Numbered from the stretch's first letter, positions 10,895-19,293 are shown. The stretch: 64,000 nucleotides of DNA from Helicobacter pylori (GCF_016755635.1 NZ_CP051500.1:1426001-1490000), one strand, 5' to 3'. The notes: generated by a model from the sequence alone, not told the origin. Numbers and translations are program-made.

Positions 10895-12947
10895 GACAAA
10901 TGATAGCCGGGTATTTTCTAAACTTTTTAAAGAGCGCTTTTCTGATGAAATTACGAGTGTGATCTTCTAATTTTTTAGGGTTATTCAAAATTTCGGCGTT
11001 GCTGGATTTTAATAACACCTCTAAGCCCCCTTGAATTTCTTTCATCAAAGGCTTTTCATCTTTAAAGCCCACAAGCCCTAAACTGGAAAATTGAGAGCTT
11101 TCTAAAAGCGCTTGCTTGTTTTTATTCACAAAAATCGTAGCCACAAACACCCCCAAGCTAGCGACTTCTTCTCTTTGTTGCACGATGCTTGTGTCAATAC
11201 TCAAATTGCTTTGGTTATCCACATAGCTTTTACCGCTTTTAATCGTGCCTACTTTTTTGATGAACGCAGGGCCGACTTCCACCTGATCGCCATCTTCCAT
11301 TAAATAGATATTTTTTTCAGGCACCCCGCAAGAAATAGCGGTTTGCTTGTGGCGCGCGACATGGTTATATTCCCCATGCACGGGTAAGAAAAACTTAGGC
11401 TTAATGAGTCTTAGCATGAGTTTTTGCTCTTCTTGGGCGGCATGCCCGCTCACATGGATATTGTCAAATTCTTGATAGGCCACTTTAGCTTCTTTTTTGA
11501 TCAAAAAATTCAATACCGCTGAAACGCTCGCTTCATTGCCAGGAATGGCTTTAGCGGAGATGATGACTAAATCGTTGGGTTTGATAGAAATGTGGCGGTG
11601 CTCATCAGTCGCTATGCGATAAAGCGCGCTCATGGTTTCGCCTTGCGAGCCGGTCGTTACGATTAAGACTTCATTGTCTGGGTATTTAGCGACTTCATTG
11701 GCTTCAATAAAAGATTGATAAGGCAAATGGATATAGCCCAATTCTCTAGCGATGTCTAGGTTTTTTTCCATAGAGCGCCCGATCACAGCGATCTTGCGGT
11801 TGTATTTAATGCCGTATTGGATGGCTTGATAGACCCGGTGGATATTGCTAGAGAAGGTGCTCATAATCACCCTCCCTTGCGCTTCTTTAAAAAGGGTGTC
11901 AAAAGCCGGCGCTATGGTGCTTTCACTCGGCGTGGTTCCGGATTTATGGGAGTTGGTGGAATCGCTTAAAAGAAGCATCACGCCCTTTTCGCCATAGTGC
12001 GCTAAACGATACAAATCCGTGGGCAAATTATCCACCGGGGTGTGATCGATTTTAAAATCGCCGGTGTGGATGATCGTTCCGGCTTTAGTTTGGATCGCTA
12101 AAGCACTACTATCAATAATAGAATGCGTGATGTGGATCCATTCAATGATAAATTCGCCCACGCTAATGGGGCAGCGCTTTTCTACGATTTTAAAATACGA
12201 GCGGTATTTTTTTAAACCATGCTCGTCAAACTTGCTCCCAATCAGTCCCAAACTCAAAGGCGTGCCATAAAGGGGGAATTGCAACTCTTTAAACAAATAA
12301 GGCGTGGCTCCTATGTGATCTTCATGGGCATGGGTGATGATAATACCGGCGATTTTGTCCTTGATTTGGTGCAAATAGGAAAAATCCGGGATTAAAATAT
12401 CCACGCCAAAAAGCCCTTCTTTAGGGAAGCTCATGCCCGCATCAATCACGATCGCGCTTTTTGGGGTTTCAATGACCATCATGTTCCCCCCAATCTCGCC
12501 CAAGCCCCCTAAAGGCGTGATTTTAACGCTCGCTTTAGAGTTTAGATTCATCTTATAATGCGGGTTTAAATGCTCCACTTGGATCTTGTTATTCGCTTCA
12601 ACGCCCTTTTTGAGTTCCCTATGAAAGCCTAAAGTCCCTCTCTCATTCACATGCAAAATTTCCGTAACGCCCTCTACTTTGTTGCTATCCAATTCTTCTT
12701 GGGCGTAATTTCTAGTCTTTTGGAGGGCGTGTTTAGCTTTGTGGTGGTTGTTTGGTTTTTTGTTGGAGTGGTGCTCTTTTTTATGGTGTGAAGGCGCTTC
12801 ATGGTGTGAAGACTCTGCGTTTTTTTGCGCGTTTTCTCTAAAACGCTTTTTGCGGTTGGTGAATCGCTCAAACGCCCCGGCTCGCGCCTCATGAGAAGCT
12901 TTTGAATTTTCACTGCTGTTTTCATTGTTTTGGTTGTTATCAGTCAT
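10878..12947 (-). CDS. rnj: Ribonuclease J
   Basis: RNase J is the metallo-beta-lactamase/beta-CASP exo- and endoribonuclease that drives mRNA decay in H. pylori, known to partner with the helicase RhpA. The 689-residue protein has the zinc motif THAHEDHIGA near residue 205, the downstream HTGDF motif, the beta-CASP segment VIVTTGSQGE, and HVSGHA near 500. A roughly 130-residue N-terminal extension rich in His, Asn, Lys and Glu precedes the catalytic core, a feature of the Helicobacter enzyme. It overlaps kpsF by 17 bases. HP1430 by synteny. Confidence 0.96.
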   Translation of the reverse strand: MTDNNQNNENSSENSKASHEARAGAFERFTNRKKRFRENAQKNAESSHHEAPSHHKKEHHSNKKPNNHHKAKHALQKTRNYAQEELDSNKVEGVTEILHVNERGTLGFHRELKKGVEANNKIQVEHLNPHYKMNLNSKASVKITPLGGLGEIGGNMMVIETPKSAIVIDAGMSFPKEGLFGVDILIPDFSYLHQIKDKIAGIIITHAHEDHIGATPYLFKELQFPLYGTPLSLGLIGSKFDEHGLKKYRSYFKIVEKRCPISVGEFIIEWIHITHSIIDSSALAIQTKAGTIIHTGDFKIDHTPVDNLPTDLYRLAHYGEKGVMLLLSDSTNSHKSGTTPSESTIAPAFDTLFKEAQGRVIMSTFSSNIHRVYQAIQYGIKYNRKIAVIGRSMEKNLDIARELGYIHLPYQSFIEANEVAKYPDNEVLIVTTGSQGETMSALYRIATDEHRHISIKPNDLVIISAKAIPGNEASVSAVLNFLIKKEAKVAYQEFDNIHVSGHAAQEEQKLMLRLIKPKFFLPVHGEYNHVARHKQTAISCGVPEKNIYLMEDGDQVEVGPAFIKKVGTIKSGKSYVDNQSNLSIDTSIVQQREEVASLGVFVATIFVNKNKQALLESSQFSSLGLVGFKDEKPLMKEIQGGLEVLLKSSNAEILNNPKKLEDHTRNFIRKALFKKFRKYPAIICHVHAT

Positions 12948-12984
12948 AACGATTATTCCTTTATTTCATTTTTTTAAAAAGGCA

Positions 12985-13800
12985 CTAGCCTTTTAAAAGG
13001 TAATTTAAGAGCTTGAGATAATCTTTTATCTCAGACGCCCTCACGCTTGTTGGTTGGTTTTCTAACGCTAAAAAATCTAACACCTTATCAAGCTTTTCTT
13101 TATAAGAAACGCTTTTTTTAAGATTGTTTGAAAGCGTCTTCCTGGGAGATGAGAAACAAGCTTTCAAAAAATCTTCTAATGTTTCAAACCCTTTTTGTAG
13201 GGCTTCTTCAAAAAATGGCGCTTGGGCTAATGAAGCTAACGCCTTTTCTTTCAGCGGCTCTTTAATCACTTCAAACACGCTAGAAAACACCTTTGGAGGC
13301 GGGCTAAACGCGCTAGGCGGCACATCAAACAAAAGGGTAGCGTTCCCTATCGTATGAGCTAAAACGCTTAAGGCGTTCTGTGAATCTTTAGCGCAAAATT
13401 TGAGTGCCACTTCCTTTTGCGTCATCACCAATAAACCCCTGCATTTAGGGTCTTTGAGCGCGTTTAAAACAAGCCTGGTAGCGATATAATAAGGCAAATT
13501 AGAAATCAAAAAATAAGGCTCTTCTTCTTTTAAAAAAAGAGCGTCTTTTTCCACTAACTCTAATTGAAAAGACTTTTTTTCTGCCTTTAACCTCGCTCGC
13601 ATTTTCTCGCACAAGCTGCTATCTATCTCATAAGTCTTTAAAGGATAGCGATCCAACAACTTAAGAGTCAAATCCCCTAACCCCACGCCAATTTCAATTA
13701 ATTTCAACGGGTTTAAGGGGGGCAAAGCATTAACGATTCTGTCTAAAAACGACTCGTCCGTTAAAAAATGCTGTCCTAAAGACTTTTTAGCTACTACCAT
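12985..13800 (-). CDS. ksgA: 16S rRNA dimethyladenosine transferase KsgA
   Basis: KsgA dimethylates two adjacent adenosines in the 3'-terminal hairpin of 16S rRNA during small-subunit assembly. The 271-residue protein begins with the characteristic KSLGQHFL segment. It has the SAM-binding motif IEIGVGLGDLTLKL (about residues 35-48) and the catalytic NLPYYIAT motif near 99-106. It lies 37 bases upstream of rnj on the same strand. Confidence 0.96.
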   Translation of the reverse strand: MVVAKKSLGQHFLTDESFLDRIVNALPPLNPLKLIEIGVGLGDLTLKLLDRYPLKTYEIDSSLCEKMRARLKAEKKSFQLELVEKDALFLKEEEPYFLISNLPYYIATRLVLNALKDPKCRGLLVMTQKEVALKFCAKDSQNALSVLAHTIGNATLLFDVPPSAFSPPPKVFSSVFEVIKEPLKEKALASLAQAPFFEEALQKGFETLEDFLKACFSSPRKTLSNNLKKSVSYKEKLDKVLDFLALENQPTSVRASEIKDYLKLLNYLLKG

Positions 13801-14050
13801 AGCACGCTTTTAATTCCTAGTATTATACCTTAAAAAGGGGATTTGTCTTTCCTTTTTAATGCAACTCCTTTAATTATAGCTTTTTTCATTCAAAGATGTT
13901 GGTAGTTTTGACAATAGAAGCGTTTAAATTGGTGCTCGTATTAAAAATTAGTATTAAAATCTTTTTCGTTAATAATTGGTTAGTTTTTGCATTATAAAAT
14001 GAAATCCTAGCCAATGAGCTAGAATTTAAATTTCAATTAAAGGAGTCATC
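13801..14050. promoter_or_regulatory. Intergenic region with hpn-like promoter and leader
   Basis: This divergent region separates ksgA (minus) from hpn-like (plus). A plus-strand -10-like TATAAA lies near 13993-13998. It is followed by a leader with the CTAGCC-AATGAG-CTAG hairpin and AAAGGAG before the ATG. The leader is almost the same as that of hpn. I could not find a clean NikR operator (TRWYA-N15-TRWYA) here by eye. Confidence 0.45.
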
Positions 14051-14266
14051 ATGGCACACCATGAACAACAACACCAAGCACAACAACAGCAACAACAACA
14101 GGCTAACAGCCAACACCACCACCATCACCATGCGCACCACCACCATTATTATGGCGGCGAACACCATCACCATAACGCGCAACAACACGCCGAACAACAA
14201 GCAGAGCAACAAGCTCAACAACAGCAACAACAACAAAAAGCGCAACAACAAAACCAACAATATTGA
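14051..14266 (+). CDS. hpn2: Histidine/glutamine-rich Hpn-like protein
   Basis: Hpn-like (Hpn2, HP1432 by synteny) is a 71-residue histidine- and glutamine-rich metal-binding protein restricted to gastric Helicobacter. The N-terminus MAHHEQQHQAQQ matches the MAHHE start of Hpn. A central histidine block (about residues 25-47) includes HHHHHHAHHHHYYGGEHHHH, and the C-terminal third is almost all Gln and Ala. It lacks the Cys-Cys motifs of Hpn. The start is fixed by AAAGGAG 7 bases upstream. Confidence 0.97.
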   Translation: MAHHEQQHQAQQQQQQQANSQHHHHHHAHHHHYYGGEHHHHNAQQHAEQQAEQQAQQQQQQQKAQQQNQQY

Positions 14267-14544
14267 TTGGGGCGTTTGTGGGGGCGGCCTTAGGGCTACT
14301 CCCGGCTTTTAGCTCTTTTGATCCAGTAAATCTATCCATTTAAACTAACTTTTTTAATTCCATTAGATTTTTAAACTTTTAAAATCCCTTTTTTGATGGT
14401 TATCAAATGACTCTGTTTTCTGTCAAATAAAGATAAGCTTTACTAATTGAGTGGTCGTTAATTGGGGTGCAAAAACTTTACCATGCGTATTTGGCGCGAT
14501 CTAGGGGTGTTTTAAGGGGGTTTGTTGTAGGATTTCATCACGCC

Positions 14545-14620
14545 CCATAAGTTCGCTTTATGGGGCAGACCAACATTGTAAGGAGCATGTTATGCCTAAG
14601 ACACATAACAAACGCTCTTG
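14545..14620 (-). ncRNA. isoA: IsoA-like antisense antitoxin RNA, copy 1
   Basis: A minus-strand TATAAT (complement of 14627-14632) sits inside the toxin ORF and would start an antisense RNA near 14620. The RNA would run over the toxin start codon, ribosome site and 5' hairpin. This is the IsoA arrangement of the AapA/IsoA type I system. The 3' end given here is approximate. Confidence 0.6.
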
Positions 14621-14684
14621 GAGATCATTATACTTTGAGTTTGCTTTTTTAGGGCTTAAAGTGATCGTTTCTGTGAAACGCTGA
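14592..14684 (+). CDS. aapA: AapA-family small toxic peptide, copy 1
   Basis: This 30-residue ORF encodes a cationic hydrophobic peptide with the AapA hallmark: a basic N-terminus ([10 protein letters not shown]), a central [11 protein letters not shown] membrane helix, and a VIVSVKR end. AapA peptides are type I toxins that insert in the H. pylori inner membrane. TAAGGAG lies 8 bases upstream of the ATG but is next to the 5' hairpin, as expected for a translationally silenced primary transcript. It closely resembles my memory of AapA3. The reading frame is intact. Confidence 0.85.
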   Translation: MPKTHNKRSWRSLYFEFAFLGLKVIVSVKR

Positions 14685-14854
14685 TTTTTCTAAGAGCGTT
14701 CCCCTGAGTTTAAAAGCTTAGGGGTTTCCTTTATAAGCGGGTTTGTCCTTGACTTTTGGGGCGTTTATTTTTTATCTTTTCATTCAACTTTTTAATCTTG
14801 TTTTAGCGTTTGTAAAATTAAAAGTTTTAAGGGGGTTTGTTGTAGGATTTCATC

Positions 14855-14931
14855 ACGCCCCATAGTTGCGATATGGGGCAAATCACGGTTAAAAGGGTTT
14901 ATCATGAAAAGAAAACATGATAAAAACTCTT
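14855..14931 (-). ncRNA. isoA: IsoA-like antisense antitoxin RNA, copy 2
   Basis: The complement of 14939-14944 is a TATAAT -10 on the minus strand, in the same place inside the toxin ORF as in copy 1. An antisense RNA would start near 14931 and cover the toxin translation start. The extent is inferred. Confidence 0.55.
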
Positions 14932-14996
14932 GGCTAGTATTATACATTAAAATCTCTTTTAAGGGGCTTAAAGTGATCGTTTCTGTGAAACGCTGA
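14904..14996 (+). CDS. aapA: AapA-family small toxic peptide, copy 2
   Basis: This 30-residue intact ORF starts MKRKHDKNSW, continues with LYIKISFKGLK, and ends with the same VIVSVKR as copy 1. A Lys replaces a hydrophobic residue in the centre of the helix (SFKG instead of AFLG), which may weaken membrane insertion. The upstream sequence AAAAGGG is a weaker ribosome site than in copy 1. The N-terminal half differs from copy 1 while the DNA 3' of it is the same, consistent with gene conversion between units. Confidence 0.8.
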   Translation: MKRKHDKNSWLVLYIKISFKGLKVIVSVKR

Positions 14997-15077
14997 TTTT
15001 TCTAAGAGCGTTCCCCTGAGTTTAAAAGCTTAGGGGTTTCCTTTATAAGCGGGTTTGTCCTTGACTTTTGGGGCGTT

Positions 15078-16178
15078 TTATTTTTTTAAAACCCTGATTT
15101 TAGCGCTCATTAAATCGTGGTTTAAAGCTTTTTTGATGTTTTCAAATTGGCGTTTTTTGTTTTTAAGGCTAATGATTTCATGATCCAAAGCGCTTAAAAT
15201 GTTAGCGATAGCGATTTGTTCGTTTAGAGGGGGTAAAAGGATTTCAAAGTTTGAAAATTCATCTATCCAATAGCGTTTATGGTCTGTAACTTGATGTTTT
15301 AATAGTGTAAGTTTTTCATAGATATATTTTAAATCCGCTTGATTATTATCCCTTAAGCTAAGAATTTTAATAGCTGATGATTTTACCTTAAAAGGAAAAT
15401 TTACCATTTTGCTATCAGTTGTGAAATCATCAAAAATAATTACAGGTATATTCGTATAAATTCCATGTTTATCATTTGTATAACCTAAAATAAAAGTTTT
15501 GCCTGCTGTTAAAATAGGTGTAAAGCCTTTTTGTAAGTATTGCGTTGTGGCAACTAAATATTTTGTAGGTTGTTCGTAAGATAATATATCCCCAAGCCTT
15601 ACTCTTTGCCAAGCTTGATTGAAGCCTTTCAAGCGTTTTCTTTGGCTCAATAGTTCAAAGCTTAAAGCTTTTTTAACGCTTTCTTTTTTAAGAATGAGAG
15701 CGTCTAAAGAATAAAGATAACGATCCACATCGCTTAAAATATTAGCGATAGCGATTTGTTCGTTTAGAGGGGGTAAAAGGATTTCAAAGTTTGAAAATTC
15801 ATCTATCCAATAGCGTTTATGGTCTGTAACTTGATGTTTTAATAGTGTAAGTTTTTCATAGATATATTTTAAATCCGCTTGATTATTATCCCTTAAGCTA
15901 AGAATTTTAATAGCTGATGATTTTACCTTAAAAGGAAAATTTACCATTTTGCTATCAGTTGTGAAATCATCAAAAATAATTACAGGTATATTCGTATAAA
16001 TTCCATGTTTATCATTTGTATAACCTAAAATAAAAGTTTTGCCTGCTGTTAAAATAGGTGTAAAGCCTTTTTGTAAGTATTGCGTTGTGGCAACTAAATA
16101 TTTTGTAGGTTGTTCGTAAGATAATATATCCCCAAGCCTTACTCTTTGCCAATTTGAGGGCGTTGTTAATGCGTCCAT
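15078..16178 (-). CDS. hsdS: Orphan type I restriction specificity subunit HsdS with duplicated halves
   Basis: HsdS sets the DNA target of a type I restriction-modification complex through two target-recognition domains separated by helical conserved regions. This 366-residue protein contains the TRD start WQRVRLGDILSYEQPTKY twice (near residues 10 and 190). The conserved LLPPLNEQIAIANILS is also present twice. The two TRDs are the same over about 137 residues, because the DNA carries a perfect 411-base repeat 540 bases apart. Two equal TRDs predict a palindromic split target. No hsdM or hsdR is nearby, so it would have to act with subunits encoded elsewhere. Confidence 0.9.
   Translation of the reverse strand: MDALTTPSNWQRVRLGDILSYEQPTKYLVATTQYLQKGFTPILTAGKTFILGYTNDKHGIYTNIPVIIFDDFTTDSKMVNFPFKVKSSAIKILSLRDNNQADLKYIYEKLTLLKHQVTDHKRYWIDEFSNFEILLPPLNEQIAIANILSDVDRYLYSLDALILKKESVKKALSFELLSQRKRLKGFNQAWQRVRLGDILSYEQPTKYLVATTQYLQKGFTPILTAGKTFILGYTNDKHGIYTNIPVIIFDDFTTDSKMVNFPFKVKSSAIKILSLRDNNQADLKYIYEKLTLLKHQVTDHKRYWIDEFSNFEILLPPLNEQIAIANILSALDHEIISLKNKKRQFENIKKALNHDLMSAKIRVLKK
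15202..15612. repeat. 411-base perfect direct repeat in hsdS, C-terminal half
   Basis: This stretch equals 15742-16152 base for base; the first differences are at 15201/15741 and 15613/16153. It encodes the second target-recognition domain of HsdS and the following helical segment. Confidence 0.97.
15742..16152. repeat. 411-base perfect direct repeat in hsdS, N-terminal half
   Basis: This is the partner of 15202-15612 at a 540-base (180-codon) offset. It encodes the first target-recognition domain. Perfect identity implies recent duplication or ongoing gene conversion. Confidence 0.97.
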
Positions 16179-16219
16179 GCGTTCTTTTGAATAATCCTAA
16201 GTGGCACTAATAAAAGCAT

Positions 16220-17107
16220 TCAAAACACCACCGTTTTGTTTTCATGCACAAACACCCGATCTTCTAAAACGAGTTTTAACGCCCTAGCTAAAACCAGTTT
16301 TTCTATATCCTTACCCGCTAGGCGCATTTTTTCCACGCTGTAATTGTGGTTAATGGGCAGAGTGTCTTGTATGATAATCGGCCCAGCATCAAGGCTTTCA
16401 TTCACAAAATGCGCCGTGGCCCCGATGACTTTCACGCCCCTTTCAAACGCTTGCTGGTAAGGGTTAGCCCCAATGAATGCAGGCAAGAAACTATGATGGA
16501 TATTGAGAATCTGATTTTCATAGCGCTTCGTAAAATCATGGCTTAAAATGCGCATGTATTTGGCTAAAACGAGCAGATCCGCGCTGACTTTGTGTTTTAA
16601 TTCTAGGTCTTTAATGATCGCTAAAACTTCTTTTTCATGCAAGTTTTGATCAACACAAGGCGCGTAAAAATAAGGGATGTCAAATTTTTCCACTAAAGGG
16701 CGTAAAATCTCGTAATTAGAAATAACGCCTAAAATTTGAGCGTTCAATTCCCCCCCATACACCCTTAAAAGCAAATCCCCTAAGCAATGGCTCTCTTTAG
16801 TAGCGAGTAAAATAATGTTTTTTTTATGCGTTAAAATGACTTCAATCAATAGTTCGTTAAAGTTTTCTAAGGCTTTAAAAAGGGCGGTTTTTAAGGATCG
16901 TTCTTCTTGCTCTTTAATTTCAACATTCAAGAGCTTGATTTCTTTTTGGATTTTTAGCCGCATGAAAAAGCGCTGTTTTAAGGGATCAACAAATTCATCG
17001 TTTTTGACGATGTTATAGCCCTTGTTGGCGATCGTGGCGCTAATGGCGCTCACCAGACCTTTAGAGTCTTTGGCTTGAATTTTTAAAACAAATTCTAACA
17101 TCTTCAT
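16220..17107 (-). CDS. purU: Formyltetrahydrofolate deformylase PurU
   Basis: PurU hydrolyses 10-formyltetrahydrofolate to formate and tetrahydrofolate, balancing one-carbon pools. The 295-residue protein has an N-terminal ACT-like domain (FVLKIQAKDSKGLVSAIS, residues 6-23). A C-terminal formyltransferase fold carries the NIHHSFLPAFIGANPYQQAF motif and the downstream GATAHFVNESLDAGPII segment. Its start overlaps the sppA stop by 4 bases, so the two genes are translationally coupled. HP1434 by synteny. Confidence 0.95.
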   Translation of the reverse strand: MKMLEFVLKIQAKDSKGLVSAISATIANKGYNIVKNDEFVDPLKQRFFMRLKIQKEIKLLNVEIKEQEERSLKTALFKALENFNELLIEVILTHKKNIILLATKESHCLGDLLLRVYGGELNAQILGVISNYEILRPLVEKFDIPYFYAPCVDQNLHEKEVLAIIKDLELKHKVSADLLVLAKYMRILSHDFTKRYENQILNIHHSFLPAFIGANPYQQAFERGVKVIGATAHFVNESLDAGPIIIQDTLPINHNYSVEKMRLAGKDIEKLVLARALKLVLEDRVFVHENKTVVF

Positions 17108-17982
17108 CTCATCAATAATTGATAGCCAAACGCTTGCGTGATGATGCTTGTAACCGATTGCGTGGCTTTTTCAATGAAGCGCTCCATAGGGCTTTTTTCT
17201 AGCCAATAAGCTTTTTTAACCTTACTCAATTCCATTAAGCGGTTTTGGGCTTGTTGAATCGTGCTGATTTTATCAATGAGTTTTAATTTTAGAGCCTTTT
17301 GAGCGCTAAAGACCTTCCCTTCAGCAAAATCCTTATAATCCTTAGCGTCTAATTTCCTGGCTTTAGCGACATCATCCACAAACATTTGGTATTGCTCATT
17401 GACTAAATTTTGCAAAAAATCTTTTTCATTGGGTTTCCATGCTCTGGTGAAAGTGCCTATCTCTTTATATTCGCCCGCATGCACGCCTTGAGTGGCTACG
17501 CCGACTTTATTGAGCAAATTTTCCACATTCGCACCCGAAAAAATCACCCCAATGGATCCTATCAAACTCGCTTTAGAGGCATAAACTTCGCTCGCTTGCA
17601 TGCCCGCATAATAGCTCCCGCTCGCCATAACCCCCCTAGCATACGCTAAAACGGGCATTTTTTGCTTCAAATCAGCGATTTTTTCGCTCAATTCCACGCT
17701 CGCTGACACCGCCCCACCAGGAGAGTCAATCAAAAGCAAAACGCCCTTAATGCTAGGGGTTTTTAAGATTTTATCCACTTCTTTGTCAAAATCCTCGGTG
17801 CTAAAAATCGCCCCATTTAAATAGAGTTTAGCGAGATTGGGCGGGGCGCTTGGGGTGCTTTCTTTAGCGCTAAAAAAGACTAATACAATGAGTAACAGCA
17901 CAAACGACTTGAAATACTTCGTGATAAAATCTAAAGGCATAATGATTAAAGCCTTAAAGATTTTTTGAATGAAACTCCACAT
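17104..17982 (-). CDS. sppA: Signal peptide peptidase SppA (protease IV)
   Basis: SppA degrades leftover signal peptides at the inner membrane by a Ser/Lys dyad. I place the start at the ATG at 17982 (MWSFIQKIF...), preceded by AGGAAA, giving 292 residues instead of the longer 18033 frame. There is one N-terminal membrane helix (FKSFVLLLIVLVFF). The core shows LLIDSPGGAVSAS, the Ser region RGVMASGSYYAG, and the SLIGSIGVIF segment. It is the single-domain form. A minus-strand -10 TATAAT lies at 18022-18027. Confidence 0.93.
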   Translation of the reverse strand: MWSFIQKIFKALIIMPLDFITKYFKSFVLLLIVLVFFSAKESTPSAPPNLAKLYLNGAIFSTEDFDKEVDKILKTPSIKGVLLLIDSPGGAVSASVELSEKIADLKQKMPVLAYARGVMASGSYYAGMQASEVYASKASLIGSIGVIFSGANVENLLNKVGVATQGVHAGEYKEIGTFTRAWKPNEKDFLQNLVNEQYQMFVDDVAKARKLDAKDYKDFAEGKVFSAQKALKLKLIDKISTIQQAQNRLMELSKVKKAYWLEKSPMERFIEKATQSVTSIITQAFGYQLLMR

Positions 17983-18021
17983 GCAGCTTTTCCTAAACTT
18001 AATATTTGACCATAAGAGTGT

Positions 18022-18027
18022 ATTATA
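18022..18027 (-). promoter_or_regulatory. -10 element of sppA
   Basis: The complement reads TATAAT, about 40 bases upstream of the chosen sppA ATG. A spaced AGGAAA ribosome site follows. The region is divergent with the small gene at 18053. Confidence 0.55.
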
Positions 18028-18052
18028 CTTCAAATGTTTTAAGGATTAAATC

Positions 18053-18322
18053 ATGGCGTGTAAATTTTGCCCTAAGATCAGAAAAACAGATTGGATTTTT
18101 ATTTTAATCGCTGCTTTAGGCTTTTATTCAGTTAATAAACTGGGGTATGCACCCCAATTCACCCCCACTTCAAAATCTTCACGCCCTCTTTCACGCCCTC
18201 TTCCACACCCTATTGAAAAGCCTGACAATATGACCGAAGAAGAAAGGAAAAAGCGTTTTATAGAGCTGCAAAAAGCATGCTTACTCCATAAAGACAAAAA
18301 GGCATGCGAAGAAGTTTTTTAG
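18053..18322 (+). CDS. Small single-pass membrane protein, unknown
   Basis: This 89-residue protein corresponds by synteny to HP1436. It has one hydrophobic segment (about residues 14-26, WIFILIAALGFYS), then a proline/serine-rich linker with a short internal repeat (RPLSRPLPHP). A charged C-terminal helix follows, with two cysteines in KACLLHKDKKACEE that could form a disulfide outside the membrane. I do not recognise a family. TAAGGA precedes the ATG. Confidence 0.7.
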   Translation: MACKFCPKIRKTDWIFILIAALGFYSVNKLGYAPQFTPTSKSSRPLSRPLPHPIEKPDNMTEEERKKRFIELQKACLLHKDKKACEEVF

Positions 18323-18559
18323 ATTGCATTTGTTGTTTTTGCGCTTTTAGGGTCATGCTACTTGTAAGTTTTTCGCTTTTTTGTTTGCAAAAAGACTTTT
18401 TTTAGCGGTGGTTTTTAGCTACTCCAACAACCCCCAACACCCCAAAATTCAAGCACTCTTAAGCTAAGTCTAAGTCTACTATAATCAAAGGATTTTAAAG
18501 GGAACTTAAATTGTATTTATATTTGAAAATTTGATAAAAATATTAAAGGAAAATATATC
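18323..18559 (+). promoter_or_regulatory. Intergenic region with promoter of the TIR operon
   Basis: A TATAAT at 18480-18485 would give a transcript start near 18492 and a 5' UTR of about 68 bases before the TIR-like gene. No other gene is visible between 18323 and 18559. Confidence 0.5.
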
Positions 18560-19285
18560 ATGAAAGCCTTTGTGGTTGATTTAGATGAAAGAGAAAATCG
18601 TGAAATTTTATGGAAGTTTTACCTTGATAAAGGGGGGAAAAATAAGCTTGAATACGCTTATTACGACAATCAAGCTGTTTCTAACATACATGAAGTAGCC
18701 AATAAGATTAAAACTCTCATTCAAAAGAGTCTAAAAAATAATGGATACACTTTGCTAAATCGCAATGAAATTAAAGAAGCCTTTTTTAGCCCGTTCAAAC
18801 CGCAGCTAAAAAACGCTCAAGTATTCCTCTCGCATTCGCATGCGGATAAAAATAAGGCTTTAGAAGTTAAAGACTATTTGGAAAGCCAAACAAAACACAA
18901 AGTGTTTATAGATTTGCTTTTTTGGGATTATAAAGACAATGTTTTAAACGAGTTAGCAAAATACGATGATATAAGCAAGATTGAAGACGCTTTCACGCTC
19001 ATTCTCAGAGAATCTTTACAAGATATGATTGAAAAATGCCCTTATTTCGTGTTTTTACAAAGCGGCAACAGTGCTTCCGATCAAGGGCTATCACGCAATC
19101 AAGATCTATTAAAAATCACTTATTCCGCATGGATTTATGAAGAATTAAAAATCGCTCATTCTATTAGTGAGAGTCGCCCAATTCCAATGATGGAAAGCAT
19201 GCAAGTCTTTCATGATATATCGCCATTTTTAGAAAGTTTTGAGACTATAAGGCTTAGCGAACTATCACGCATAATCAATTCATAG
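18560..19285 (+). CDS. TIR-like domain protein
   Basis: This 241-residue soluble protein (HP1437 by synteny) has an N-terminal helical/beta part of about 85 residues. A TIR-like domain follows: VFLSHSHADKNKA (88-100) is the first strand and loop, KVFIDLLFWDY (114-124) the second, YFVFLQSGNS (162-171) the third, and SAWIYEELK (189-197) the SxWxxxE-like motif. W191 and E194 are placed like the NADase glutamate of bacterial TIR domains. I infer NAD cleavage or TIR signalling; neither is shown. It is the first gene of a compact operon, with the next start 9 bases downstream. Confidence 0.7.
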   Translation: MKAFVVDLDERENREILWKFYLDKGGKNKLEYAYYDNQAVSNIHEVANKIKTLIQKSLKNNGYTLLNRNEIKEAFFSPFKPQLKNAQVFLSHSHADKNKALEVKDYLESQTKHKVFIDLLFWDYKDNVLNELAKYDDISKIEDAFTLILRESLQDMIEKCPYFVFLQSGNSASDQGLSRNQDLLKITYSAWIYEELKIAHSISESRPIPMMESMQVFHDISPFLESFETIRLSELSRIINS

Positions 19286-19293
19286 GAACAAGC

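Larger units (their letters stand above)
14510..14766 (+). repeat. aapA/isoA unit, copy 1
   Basis: This is a 257-base unit bounded by TTTTAAGGGGGTTTG on the left and TTGGGGCGTTT on the right. The same boundaries occur in copy 2 (14825-15078) and, inverted, in copy 3 (35568-35824). It carries a 5' hairpin (GCCCCATAA / TTATGGGGC), a toxin ORF, an antisense promoter inside that ORF, and a 3' structured segment. The last roughly 115 bases are the same as in copy 2. Confidence 0.8.
14825..15078 (+). repeat. aapA/isoA unit, copy 2
   Basis: This second, tandem 254-base unit has the same left and right boundaries as copy 1. The 5' hairpin is changed (GCCCCATAGTTGCGATATGGGGC). The toxin N-terminal half differs, but the 3' half is the same as copy 1. 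Its right edge meets the stop codon of hsdS. Confidence 0.8.

Noticed and set aside
14033-14339. Minus-strand frames opposite hpn-like
   Set aside because: Antisense of CAA/CAC runs yields Leu/Val-rich nonsense; no start signals.
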